Notes under the pieces: generated by a model
Told to the model about the DNA's origin: nothing
What the model saw: the letters and a program-made list of their open reading frames with translations, nothing else
The model's database searches: none
NCBI GenBank assembly: GCA_963842955.1
Contig: CAWJIJ010000007.1
Coordinates: 248,001 to 312,000, forward strand
DNA from: JARFQW01 sp963842955
Lineage (GTDB): Bacteria; Pseudomonadota; Gammaproteobacteria; Steroidobacterales; XN24
Reading direction: 5' to 3'
DNA: 64,000 nt
Position numbers and translations under genes: made by a program
Part shown: in pieces, positions 18,852-26,808 of the stretch
Numbering within the stretch: position 1 is the first letter of the stretch
Layout of the letters: every line of letters begins with the position of its first letter

Positions 18852-19280
18852 TCAGCCGGCCGACGTCAGCCGGGACATGGCGGTAACGAGCCAGATGCAG
18901 GCGATCAGCATGACGACGTTGAGCGCGACGGACAGGCCATGCAGCTGACGAAATCGCGCAGCCGAACCCGGCCCCGCGTCACGAGCGGCATTGATCAGCG
19001 GAACAAGGATCAGGGACCCCGCTGCGGCCAGCAGCCAGCTGGCGGCCGGCCAGATAGCGACTGAATGACTGGCCAGGGCGAGCCCGGCGGCGACTACCGA
19101 CAGAGCGAGCAGCGCCCGGTAATACCTGGGAAACAGGGCCCGCAGAAAGCGACTCGCGCCTGGGCCGTCGATGGTCTTGAATACGAGGGGGGCCACGAGA
19201 AACGACAGGCAAACGATGACCCCGGCCCCGAGGGCGCCGGTCACCGCGAGGGCAAGTCCAAAGGAATCTGGCACGTTCAT
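18852..19280 (-). CDS. DUF4149-like (TMEM205-type) membrane protein
   Basis: This is a 142-residue integral membrane protein with four hydrophobic segments: ALAVTGALGAGVIVCLSFLVAPLVF, ALLALSVVAAGLALA, PAASWLLAAAGSLILVPLI and LNVVMLIACIWLVTAM. The short FLRALFPRYYRALL loop after the first helix and the F-x-x-LHGLSV motif before the last helix match DUF4149. Function is unknown. ATG 19280 is preferred over one 12 codons earlier because GGGAGC lies just upstream. It is divergent from the SDR gene, with ~50 bp between starts. Confidence 0.65.
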   Translation of the reverse strand: MNVPDSFGLALAVTGALGAGVIVCLSFLVAPLVFKTIDGPGASRFLRALFPRYYRALLALSVVAAGLALASHSVAIWPAASWLLAAAGSLILVPLINAARDAGPGSAARFRQLHGLSVALNVVMLIACIWLVTAMSRLTSAG

Positions 19281-19333
19281 GCTCCCGAATGCGTTCGCGT
19301 GAGTATTCGAAGCCATACCGTCGGGGAGATTCC

Positions 19334-20148
19334 ATGATGCCCGGCTGGGCGCCCGGTGGGGGGACGCTGAGTCGATTCGGCGATGCGGTGACCGCCGTGG
19401 TTACCGGGGGCAACCGTGGACTGGGCCTGGCATTTTGCCGCCAGCTGCTCAGGGTTCCGCGGGTGACCCGAATCCATGCGACCTGCCGGAGTCCGGAAAC
19501 GGCGGAGGATCTTGCGGCGTTGTCGGAATCCGAACCGTCGCGCCTGCGTATTCTGCCCATGGACGTGACCAAGGAGTCCAGCATCGCACAGATGGCGGCC
19601 CGGGTCGGGGACGATGGCCGGCCGGTCAACCTGGTCATCAACGTTGCCGGATCTACTGCATCGCTATTCCGCCGATGGCGACGGCCCCGGGCCGGAGCGA
19701 CGCCTGGCCGATATCGATCCTCAATGGCTGGAGGAGTCCTTCCGGGTGAATGCTTCCGGCCCCCTGCTCGTGGCGAAACATCTTCAGCCACTGCTCCCCA
19801 GGCGCGCGCACGCGGTGTTTGCATCCATTTCGGCCCGGGTAGGCAGCATCGGCGACAATCGCCTTGGCGGCTGGTATGCCTACCGGGGGTCCAAGGCGGC
19901 GCAAAACATGTTTACGCGGGGCCTCGGGATCGAACTGCGGCGCCGCGCGGCCGGGATCGTCTGCGTCGGTCTTGCATCCGGGAACCACGGACACCGGTTT
20001 GTCGCGGCCGTTCCAGAAGGGCGTGCCGCCCGACAAGCTGTTCACGGCGGACCAGGCCGCCGGGTACCTGCTGGCGGTGATCGATGGTCTGGATTCGGAC
20101 GACAATGGGTCGTTCTTCGCCTGGGATGGAACGGCGATCCCCTGGTAG
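19334..20148 (+). CDS. Short-chain dehydrogenase/reductase (C-factor-like), two +1 frameshifts
   Basis: This is a classical SDR of ~271 residues once two breaks are bridged. Frame 1 has the NAD(P) motif VVTGGNRGLGLAFC and INVAG. At 19649-19655 an extra base intervenes; frame 2 continues LLHRYSADGDGPG, RRLADIDPQWLEESFRVNASG, catalytic Ser in FASISARVGS, and the YxxxK motif YAYRGSKAAQN. At 19971-19977 (GGT CTT GCA T) a second extra base leads to frame 3: HPGTTDTGLSRPFQ, matching the family's ALHPGTVxTxLS pattern, then FTADQAAGYLLAVIDGL. It resembles CsgA/C-factor SDRs. ATG 19334 follows GGGGAGA. Confidence 0.8.
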
Positions 20149-20196
20149 CCTTGGGGCATCGAATCACCGGCAATCGAGCGGGCGCGGCGAGAGCAC

Positions 20197-20619
20197 GTGG
20201 AGCTGCTTAGACAACTTGCGGAAACCAGAATACGGCAGGCGATCGAAGCCGGCGAACTCGACCACCTTCCCGGGAGCGGAAAGCCGCTCCGTCTGGATGA
20301 TGATCGCCTGGTCCCCGAGTCGTTCCGCGTGGCTTATCGCTTGTTGAAAAACGCTGGCGGCGTTCCACCGGAAATACCGTTGCGAAAGGACGTTGCCGAT
20401 GCCCGGAGATTGCTGGCGCTTGCGGTGGGGTCGGGTGAACGGCGTCGGGCCGCCGAACGGCTGGCGGCGCTTGGCATCCGGCTGGAGCACACGCGTGGCA
20501 CCGGGCTGGACGCCGGGTCCTACCGGAATCGACTGCTGGATCGTCTGGATCAGGAGGATTCCGGTGTTGCTTCCTGTGGCGATTCATCCAGCGACACGCC
20601 GAGTTCTCCGGCGACATAG
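20197..20619 (+). CDS. DUF1992 (DnaJ-homologue-domain) protein
   Basis: This is a 140-residue cytosolic protein matching DUF1992: the N-terminal LLRQLAETRIRQAIEAGELDHLPGSGKPLRLDDD and PESFRVAYRLLKNAGGVPPEI are diagnostic of the family. It starts at GTG 20197, the first start before the conserved region. The last ~20 residues (SGVASCGDSSSD...) are low-complexity and overlap the 3' end of the convergent SulP gene by 70 bp; the conserved domain ends earlier, so the tail may be non-essential. Function is unknown. Confidence 0.8.
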   Translation: MELLRQLAETRIRQAIEAGELDHLPGSGKPLRLDDDRLVPESFRVAYRLLKNAGGVPPEIPLRKDVADARRLLALAVGSGERRRAAERLAALGIRLEHTRGTGLDAGSYRNRLLDRLDQEDSGVASCGDSSSDTPSSPAT

Positions 20620-22208
20620 CGCAGGGCATCCAGCCGCGTGGCGTGCCGGTCGCACTCCCGGATCAGGTCGAGCACGCCCAGGCGGGCGAAAACCCTGGCC
20701 ACCTGCATGCTGACGCCCACCAGCTCGACCGTGTGATTGCGCCGTCGCGCCGTCTCGATGATGTTGCCGAGCGCCAGCGATGCGCTGGAGTCAACATACG
20801 GCACGCTGGACAGGTCGAGAATGAGCGCATCGTATTCCTGGTAACGCCCGAGGCGGCCGTGCAGACCGTTGGCGGCCACGAAACTGATGGGCCCGGAAAG
20901 CTGCACCAGCAACACGCGGCCCGCGAGGCGCTCCATGATCGCGCCTTCCTCTTCGCCCAGGGAGTCCTCGCCGGCCGGGTTGTCCAGGGTGCGCACGGCG
21001 GCCAGCTGCAGGTCCGCCATGCGCTTTGCGAATAACAGGCTGGCGAGAACGACGCCGACGCCCACGGCTACAAGGAGATTGGCGAACACCGTGAGAAGCA
21101 GCACGGTGAACATCAGGAACAGGCCGGTCGGCGGCGCGGTGCGAATGCGCCGAAGATAGCGCCAGTCAATAGTGTTGACCGCCACGGCGATCAGGATGCC
21201 CGACAAGCCTGAGACCGGAAGCAGCGGGAGCCCCCAGGCCAGCGCCGGCAGCAGGAGCAGAAGCGTTCCCGAATGCACGATCCCCGAAAACGGTGTTCGC
21301 CCTCCATTTCGGATGTTGCTCATGGTGCGCTGGGCGGCGCCCGCGCCGGGAATGGCGCCAAGCAATCCGGCCGCGAGATTGCCAACGCCCTGGCCGACCA
21401 GTTCCTTGTCCGAGTTGTGGAGGGTGTTGGTTGCCGTGTCCGCGGCAATCGATGCCAGCAGACTGTCGATCCCGCCGAGCATGGCGATGATCAGGGCGGA
21501 CAGGAGCATGTCGTAGATCCGTTCCGAACCCGGAACGGGGAGGTAAATCTCCGGCAGCATCCGCGTGGTGGCCGGCAGCGTCGGGACGTCGGGGAAAACG
21601 AACGCCGCAAGCCCGATCGCCACGATCAGCGCGGCCACCGGTGAAGGGATCAGCCGGGCGATCCCTGCCGGCAGGAACAGAGCCACGCCGAAGGTGGCGG
21701 CTCCGATCATCACCGATTCCAGCTGGATGTCGTGGATGTGGGTGGCAAGAGCGCCGATCGCGGAGAGCGGATCATGGGGATTGTCATGGCCGAGAAGCGG
21801 GTCGAGCTGCATCAGGATGATGACCAGGCCGATCCCGGTCATCCATCCCGAGATGACGGGGTAGGGCATGAGATTCACGTAGCGGCCGAGATGGAGCATG
21901 CCAAAGAGAATCTGGAACAGCCCGGCGAGCATCACCACCATGAACGCTTCGGGAAGGTTGAATCCGTAGGAGAAGATGACCGCGGCCATAACCAGCGCCG
22001 TCGGGCCTGTGGGACCGGAGATCTGTGCCGGTGTGCCGCCGAAGAGCGCCGCGAAAAAGCCCACGGCGATGGCGCTGTAGTAGCCCGCCATGGGGCCCGC
22101 CCCGGAAATCACTCCGAAGGCGAGCGCAATCGGCAGGCTGATAAACGCCGTGCGGACGCCGCCCGAGATATCTCCCGCCAGGTGACTTGTGCCGATAGGG
22201 TTCAGCAT
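20550..22208 (-). CDS. SulP-family anion transporter with STAS domain
   Basis: This is a 552-residue inner-membrane transporter of the SulP (SLC26) family. Membrane domain signatures include DISGGVRTAFISLPIALAFG near residue 13, GGTPAQISGPTGPTALVMA near 57, and MLGGIDSLLASIAADTATN near 243. The C-terminal STAS domain (from ~440) has LLVQLSGPISFVAANGLHGRL, DLSSVPYVDSSASLALG and VGVSMQVARVFARLGVL. Substrates in the family include sulfate, bicarbonate, dicarboxylates and other anions; none is indicated by neighbours. The reading frame is intact despite frameshifted genes on both sides. Confidence 0.93.
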   Translation of the reverse strand: MLNPIGTSHLAGDISGGVRTAFISLPIALAFGVISGAGPMAGYYSAIAVGFFAALFGGTPAQISGPTGPTALVMAAVIFSYGFNLPEAFMVVMLAGLFQILFGMLHLGRYVNLMPYPVISGWMTGIGLVIILMQLDPLLGHDNPHDPLSAIGALATHIHDIQLESVMIGAATFGVALFLPAGIARLIPSPVAALIVAIGLAAFVFPDVPTLPATTRMLPEIYLPVPGSERIYDMLLSALIIAMLGGIDSLLASIAADTATNTLHNSDKELVGQGVGNLAAGLLGAIPGAGAAQRTMSNIRNGGRTPFSGIVHSGTLLLLLPALAWGLPLLPVSGLSGILIAVAVNTIDWRYLRRIRTAPPTGLFLMFTVLLLTVFANLLVAVGVGVVLASLLFAKRMADLQLAAVRTLDNPAGEDSLGEEEGAIMERLAGRVLLVQLSGPISFVAANGLHGRLGRYQEYDALILDLSSVPYVDSSASLALGNIIETARRRNHTVELVGVSMQVARVFARLGVLDLIRECDRHATRLDALRYVAGELGVSLDESPQEATPESS

Positions 22209-22220
22209 GGCCGGCTGATT

Positions 22221-23881
22221 CTAGGGTATTCGGGTCGAACTCTCTGCCGCGCGGCTCCTCGAGGCCGGGCTCCATTCGATAATCGGCTCTCCGGTGCCCG
22301 GCCCGCGCCGGCATCCGGCGAGTACGTCGCCGTCCCGGAGCAGGTACCAGGCTTCCACGCCGATGGAACCCATCAGCGTTGCGCTGTGGGTATCAAAGCA
22401 TCCGGCGCTTGCTGCCGGACGCCAGCAGACGCCGATTCTCGTGGCCGGCCAGCCACGCGAACATGGCGCTTTGTTCCTCGCGGCGGTCTGCTTGCCGGGC
22501 AGCAAAGGCCAGCGGACGTGAAGCGGTCAGAAGAAAACGCGGATCCGGATCGAGCAGACCAAGAGCCTGGCCAGCCGGCGCCGTGAGTTCCGCCAGGGCC
22601 ATGACGTCGCGACCGGAGCGCGGGTCATCCAGCGTCGGCCGGCCAAGGGTGGAGAGGAGCACGCCGGTGCCGCAGATGACAAGGACCATGGCCGCCAGCG
22701 GGTGGCGCGGGCCCAGAAGAATGCCGATGCCCAGTGCGGGCAGGACCGCCCACTGAACAAAGGGCCAGGGAAAGGCCTCGCCGCTGGTCTGTGCCGCCTG
22801 CACGAACGCTGGCGGCCACAGGGCGAACGCGAGCACGGTCAGGGGCACGGCAAACGTCAGGGCAAGCGCCGCCTGCCCCACTGATCTGCGCCGGCTCAGC
22901 ATGGGCAGCCAGGGGCTCGCCAGCAGGACCACCGCCGGCAGCAGCGGCAGGAGGCCCTGCGCCTTGCCGCCCGTATTGACCACGAGAAACGCACCCGCGA
23001 GGACCACCCAGCCACCCAGGAGGAGAACCCTGGGGTCCCGGTTCCTCAGCGCGTCCCGCCATCGGGGCCAGAGCCAGAAAACCAGCGCCGTGAGCGGCAG
23101 CCACCAAAGGAGCAGGGTCCACGACGCATCGGGCCAGGCGCCGGATCCCCGGGTCCTTGTCACCAGCCCTTCGGGTGCGAAGCCGGCAGACGGTGCTGAC
23201 CGTCGTCGCAAGGATCAGTGGTGTGGCGGCAATGACGAGAAAGGCCGCGGCTGCAGCGGCCCACGGAGTGCGGTCCGCGGAACACACCGGCCATCCTCGT
23301 GCCCGGCCGTAGCCCCAGGGCACGAGCACGAGCAATGCCAGCCATCCCGTGGAGTGAGCGAGCATGCCGGCTCCGGCCGCAGCCGATCCGGCGACAAACC
23401 ACAGCGAGGCCGGGCCGATCAGGAGATGACGCAGCAGTCCGTAGAGGGACAGGGTCACGAGGAATGCCAGCAGCATGTCGGGTGACCCGTTACGGGCGGC
23501 AGCCCCGAACTGCAGCGTGACCAGCAGGGCCAGGGCCGCGGTAAGGCCCGCTTCCCGGCCACCCAGCCGGCGGGCGAGGTCCCACACGAGCGCCACTGTC
23601 ACGAGAGCGGCGGCAAACGACGGCACCAGGAAACCTGATCGCACGGATCCGAGTGTTGCCTCGGCGAGCGCGGCAAGCCAGATCGGCAAGATCGGCTGGG
23701 CGGATGCCAGGCCGCCCAGGAGCGGGATCTGCCACTGTCCGGTGACCAGCATCTCGGAGCCGGCGAGTGCGATGCCGGCCTCGGCCGGCCACCAAGGGGA
23801 CCGGGACCCCAGGCCCAGGCCCAGCGTGAGTCCGGTCAACAGGAGCAAGGCGATCAAATCGCGCCAGGTTCCCGGGTTCAT
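22221..23881 (-). CDS. ArnT/PMT-like (GT39/GT83-type) glycosyltransferase, two +1 frameshifts
   Basis: This is a polytopic glycosyltransferase of ~553 residues. The N-terminal part resembles PMT_2: LTLGLGLGSRSPWWPAEAG and EMLVTGQWQIPLLGGLASAQP replace the D-E-x-R-Y lumenal loop of ArnT. At least ten hydrophobic segments follow. The first break lies within 23178-23212, where two in-frame CTT codons occur; the second is at 22392-22398 (ATG CTT TGA T), where the zero frame would stop at once. One base later the sequence continues DTHSATLMGSIGVEAWYLLRDGDVLAG, a plausible soluble C-terminus. The acceptor is unknown. ATG 23881 is preferred; GTG 23914 is possible. Confidence 0.68.
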
Positions 23882-23916
23882 TGGCGGGGACCGGCCATCG
23901 CGACGATCGGACACCG

Positions 23917-24619
23917 CTAGGCGAAGACCACGTAGACGCGGCGGTTCTTGCGGCCCTTTTTCTGTATCCGGGAGATCTGAATGGGGCCGATCTCCCCGGT
24001 GCTCCTGACGTGGGTACCCCCGCAGGGCTGGAGGTCGACGCCGGGAATCTCGAGCAGCCGCACGTCTCCGGCGCCTCGCGGCGGGCTGACCGACAGTGTC
24101 CTGACCAGCTCCGGACGGGCATCGAGTTCGGCCTCATCCACCCAGTAGGCCCGGACGGGCCGGTCGGCGGTGATGAGTTTGTTAACCGCTTCGGTGATGG
24201 CGTCCTTGTCGACTCCAGCCGGCATGTCCAGGTCCAGCCGGCTCCGCTCGGCGGAAATATTGCCCCCGGTAACCGGATGCGGGAGTACTGCGCCGACCAG
24301 GTGGAGACAGGTATGCATGCGCATGTGCGCGTAGCGGCGCTCCCAGTCGATTTCGGCGCGCACGGTCTCGCCGGCTGCTGGACACGGACACGCCTGGCTC
24401 GACCATGTGGACGATGCCGCCGGCATCGTCGTGGACCGTGTTCACGATCCGAACCGCCGAGTCCGTGCCCCATCGGACCCAGCCGGTGTCGCCGGGCTGA
24501 CCGCCGCCGAGGGGGTAGAACACCGTCTGGTCGAGGACCAGGCCTTCCGCGCCGGAGTCCTGAACCGTCGCCTCGCAGGCGCGGCGGTAGGCATCGGCAC
24601 GGAACAGTTCCCGGGTCAC
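23917..24619 (-). CDS. AlaX-type alanyl-tRNA editing hydrolase, +1 frameshift
   Basis: AlaX proteins are freestanding editing domains that hydrolyse Ser- or Gly-tRNA(Ala). The joined protein is ~233 residues. Frame 1 has VLDQTVFYPLGGGQPGDTG, the conserved AlaX/AlaRS editing N-domain motif. Frame 2 carries the zinc ligands RMHTCLHLVGAVL (HxxxH) and PCGGTHVRSTGEIG (CxxxH), diagnostic of the family. The break lies at 24377-24385 (GTG TCC AGC), where one extra base separates VEPGVSV from PAAGETVRAEIDW. The GTG start at 24619 overlaps the stop of the DUF2914 gene (GTGA), so the pair is coupled. Confidence 0.85.
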
Positions 24620-25788
24620 CGCGATGAACTCCCAGGGGGTTCGACCGCGCCGTCCGTGACAGTCAGCCGCGGCGTGTCCTCCGCATACTCAAACGATTGC
24701 TCGGCGAGGAGGCGATCGTCGCCGTCGCGAAGCTCTACCCGCCACGTACCGAGCTGTCCGGGCTCCAGATCCTTCGCCGAGAACACTCGCCAGCGGTAAT
24801 TGCCTCCCACCGAGAATCGCCGTTCCGCCATGAGCGCGCCGTCCAGCAGCCAGCGGTGAACAATGTCACTGCCGCCGGCGTTGCGGACGTCCGTATAGAA
24901 ATAGACACGCTGGATATCCGGGGAGGCGGAGAGCACATCGCTGACCGGGCCGATGGGTTCCCGGTCGACCACATCCAGCACAAGCAGCGCCCGGCGGGCT
25001 TCGGGAGGACCCTGGGGCGGCAGGTCTGCGCCTTCGCCGGCCACGGTTTGTGTCCCGGACGCGTCGGCTCGATCGATCTGGCCCGGACTTGCCGCGGTGG
25101 CCATCGCCGCGGCCTGTGGGTCCTGTCCGGCGCTGGCTTGGGCCACCGGGCCCGAGACCGTTTGCCGCGGTTTCGCCGGCGTTGCAGGCGGGATGTCCGG
25201 TTCTCCCTGGCGTTCAGGGCCCGCTGTCGCCGAAGCAGGGGCTTCCGCCACCCGTACCGGGGGCGGGAGCGCGCTGTCATTGTTTGCCTGTGCCGGTCTC
25301 ACCCGGGGCGCGGGAGCCGGAACCGGTTCAGAGCCCGGCCGAGGCGTGGCCGATGGCAGGGACGCTTCGGCGGAAAGTGAGCTTTGCGGTCGGTCCGTCG
25401 ACGCCGAAGCCCGGGCCAGGCCGGGATCATCCGGTGGTGAGTCAGAATTCATAACCAGGTAGGCAGCACCGGAAAGCAGGATTGCGCTGGCCGCAATCCC
25501 AGCGGCAACTGCCGGCTGCATGGCGCGCCGCCCCCCGGCTGGCCCGGGGGCCTTGGGCTCCCCGGTGCCCGGGTCCTTGTCGGCCTCGCGGAGGGCCCGG
25601 GCCAGGGGCATCTCCGGAAAGGTGCCCACCGTCTGCCGGCGCACGATACCTTCAAAGCGATAGACCAGCACCCAGGTCTTCACGCCATTGGGGAATACCG
25701 CGAAAAACAGGTTGTCGGCCACCTGGATCTCGTAGCGGCGCTCCCGCGGCGGGAGGTCCCGAAAATCGTCGTCGCTGAAGCTGTTCAT
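24616..25788 (-). CDS. Membrane protein: integrase Arm-like N-domain, TM helix, Pro-rich linker, DUF2914
   Basis: The protein has 390 residues and an unusual order of parts. Residues ~10-75 (RRYEIQVADNLFFAVFPNG, VLVYRFEGIVRRQTVG) resemble the three-stranded Arm-binding N-domain of tyrosine recombinases (DUF4102). A single membrane helix (AVAAGIAASAILLSGAAYLVM, ~93-113) is followed by ~150 residues rich in Pro, Ala and Ser, then a C-terminal DUF2914 domain (DREPIGPVSDVLSASPDI, VYFYTDVRNAGGSDIVHRWL, VGGNYRWRVFSAKDLEPG). No catalytic recombinase domain exists. A DNA- or protein-binding cytosolic head with a periplasmic sensor is one reading. It is co-translated with alaX. Confidence 0.75.
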   Translation of the reverse strand: MNSFSDDDFRDLPPRERRYEIQVADNLFFAVFPNGVKTWVLVYRFEGIVRRQTVGTFPEMPLARALREADKDPGTGEPKAPGPAGGRRAMQPAVAAGIAASAILLSGAAYLVMNSDSPPDDPGLARASASTDRPQSSLSAEASLPSATPRPGSEPVPAPAPRVRPAQANNDSALPPPVRVAEAPASATAGPERQGEPDIPPATPAKPRQTVSGPVAQASAGQDPQAAAMATAASPGQIDRADASGTQTVAGEGADLPPQGPPEARRALLVLDVVDREPIGPVSDVLSASPDIQRVYFYTDVRNAGGSDIVHRWLLDGALMAERRFSVGGNYRWRVFSAKDLEPGQLGTWRVELRDGDDRLLAEQSFEYAEDTPRLTVTDGAVEPPGSSSR

Positions 25789-25917
25789 CCTTGGTCCGGC
25801 GCTGTGTTGCGGGGGCTCGAAACTGGGGGGTCAGGCCACCTGACGGCATCCTTCCCGGGTGCCGTGATCCGTCATACTCGAAAAAGTCGCCGCCCATGTC
25901 CAGTGCACAGTCGGCGG

Positions 25918-26808
25918 TCAGGTTTTGCCGATAAACTCCGCCACGGCGCCCGCCAGCTCCTCGCCAACGTCTTCCTGCAGGAAATGCCCCGCTTTTTTCA
26001 GCGTCGTGTGGGCCTGACCCCGTGCGCCGGGCACGTGGGCCTGCAGGACCCGATCGGCGCCCCGAAAAATCGGATCCCGGTCGCCGAACGCCGTCAGGAA
26101 CGGCTTCTCCCATCGGCCCAGTTCCTCCCAGGCGCGCTGGTTGTCCGGAACCGCGGGATTGTCCGGCTCGGCCGGCACAAGGCGCGGAAACGCCCGCGCA
26201 CCTGCCTTGTAGCGTTCCGAGGGGAACGGGGCGTCGTAGGCGGCCCGGGCCCCGGCTGACAGGTCCCTGGCACAGCCGGATGCGACAATCCGGCCGACGG
26301 GAAAAACCGGTGTGTACCGGGCGAACGCCCGCCAGATCCGGAACGCCCGCGGGGCGGGACGGTCCGCCAGGGGCAGAAAGCCATTGGCCACGACGACCCG
26401 GTCGAAACGCTCCGGGATCTCCGCGACCAGGCGCAGACCGATCAGGGATCCCCAGTCCTGGCAAACGAGCGTGAGTCCACCCAGGTCCAGGGCCTCGATC
26501 CAGCCCCGGACCCAGGCCACGTGGCGGGCGTAGGAATAATCGCCGACCGCCGGCAGCTTGTCGGACCGGCCGAAACCGATGAGGTCGGGGGCCAGGGCCC
26601 GGCAGCCTGCCCGGGCGAGGACCGGAATCATCTTGCGGTACAGATACGACCAGGTGGGCTCGCCGTGCAGCATCAGGACCGGCGCTCCGCTCCCGGGCCC
26701 GTCTTCCACGTGGGCCATGCGCATGCCGTCGACAGCCGTGTACTGCGGCGACCAGGGAAAATCATCCAGGGCGGCAAAACGTGCATCGGGCGTCTTCAGT
26801 ACGGTCAT
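25918..26808 (-). CDS. Haloalkane dehalogenase (subfamily I, DhlA-like)
   Basis: Haloalkane dehalogenases hydrolyse carbon-halogen bonds through an alpha/beta-hydrolase fold. The 296-residue protein has the oxyanion motif HGEPTWSYLYR (Glu beside the His, as in HLD-I), the nucleophile elbow VCQDWGSLIG with Asp as nucleophile and the halide-binding Trp next to it, FGDRDPIF for the catalytic acid region, and the catalytic His in KAGHFLQED. Length and motifs match HLD-I. It overlaps the acyl-CoA ligase stop by 4 bp (ATGA) and is probably the second gene of that operon. Natural substrate is unknown; some homologues in unpolluted-habitat bacteria act on other halides or are uncharacterised. Confidence 0.88.
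   Translation of the reverse strand: MTVLKTPDARFAALDDFPWSPQYTAVDGMRMAHVEDGPGSGAPVLMLHGEPTWSYLYRKMIPVLARAGCRALAPDLIGFGRSDKLPAVGDYSYARHVAWVRGWIEALDLGGLTLVCQDWGSLIGLRLVAEIPERFDRVVVANGFLPLADRPAPRAFRIWRAFARYTPVFPVGRIVASGCARDLSAGARAAYDAPFPSERYKAGARAFPRLVPAEPDNPAVPDNQRAWEELGRWEKPFLTAFGDRDPIFRGADRVLQAHVPGARGQAHTTLKKAGHFLQEDVGEELAGAVAEFIGKT

Noticed and set aside
22221..22505. Possible separate small gene at the end of the glycosyltransferase
   Set aside because: Its family-like part begins exactly where the transferase frame stops at CTT TGA, so it is better read as the same gene after a +1 shift.
24616..25788. Evidence for a prophage or integrative element
   Set aside because: Only an Arm-like N-domain is present; there is no recombinase catalytic domain, att-like repeat or phage gene nearby.
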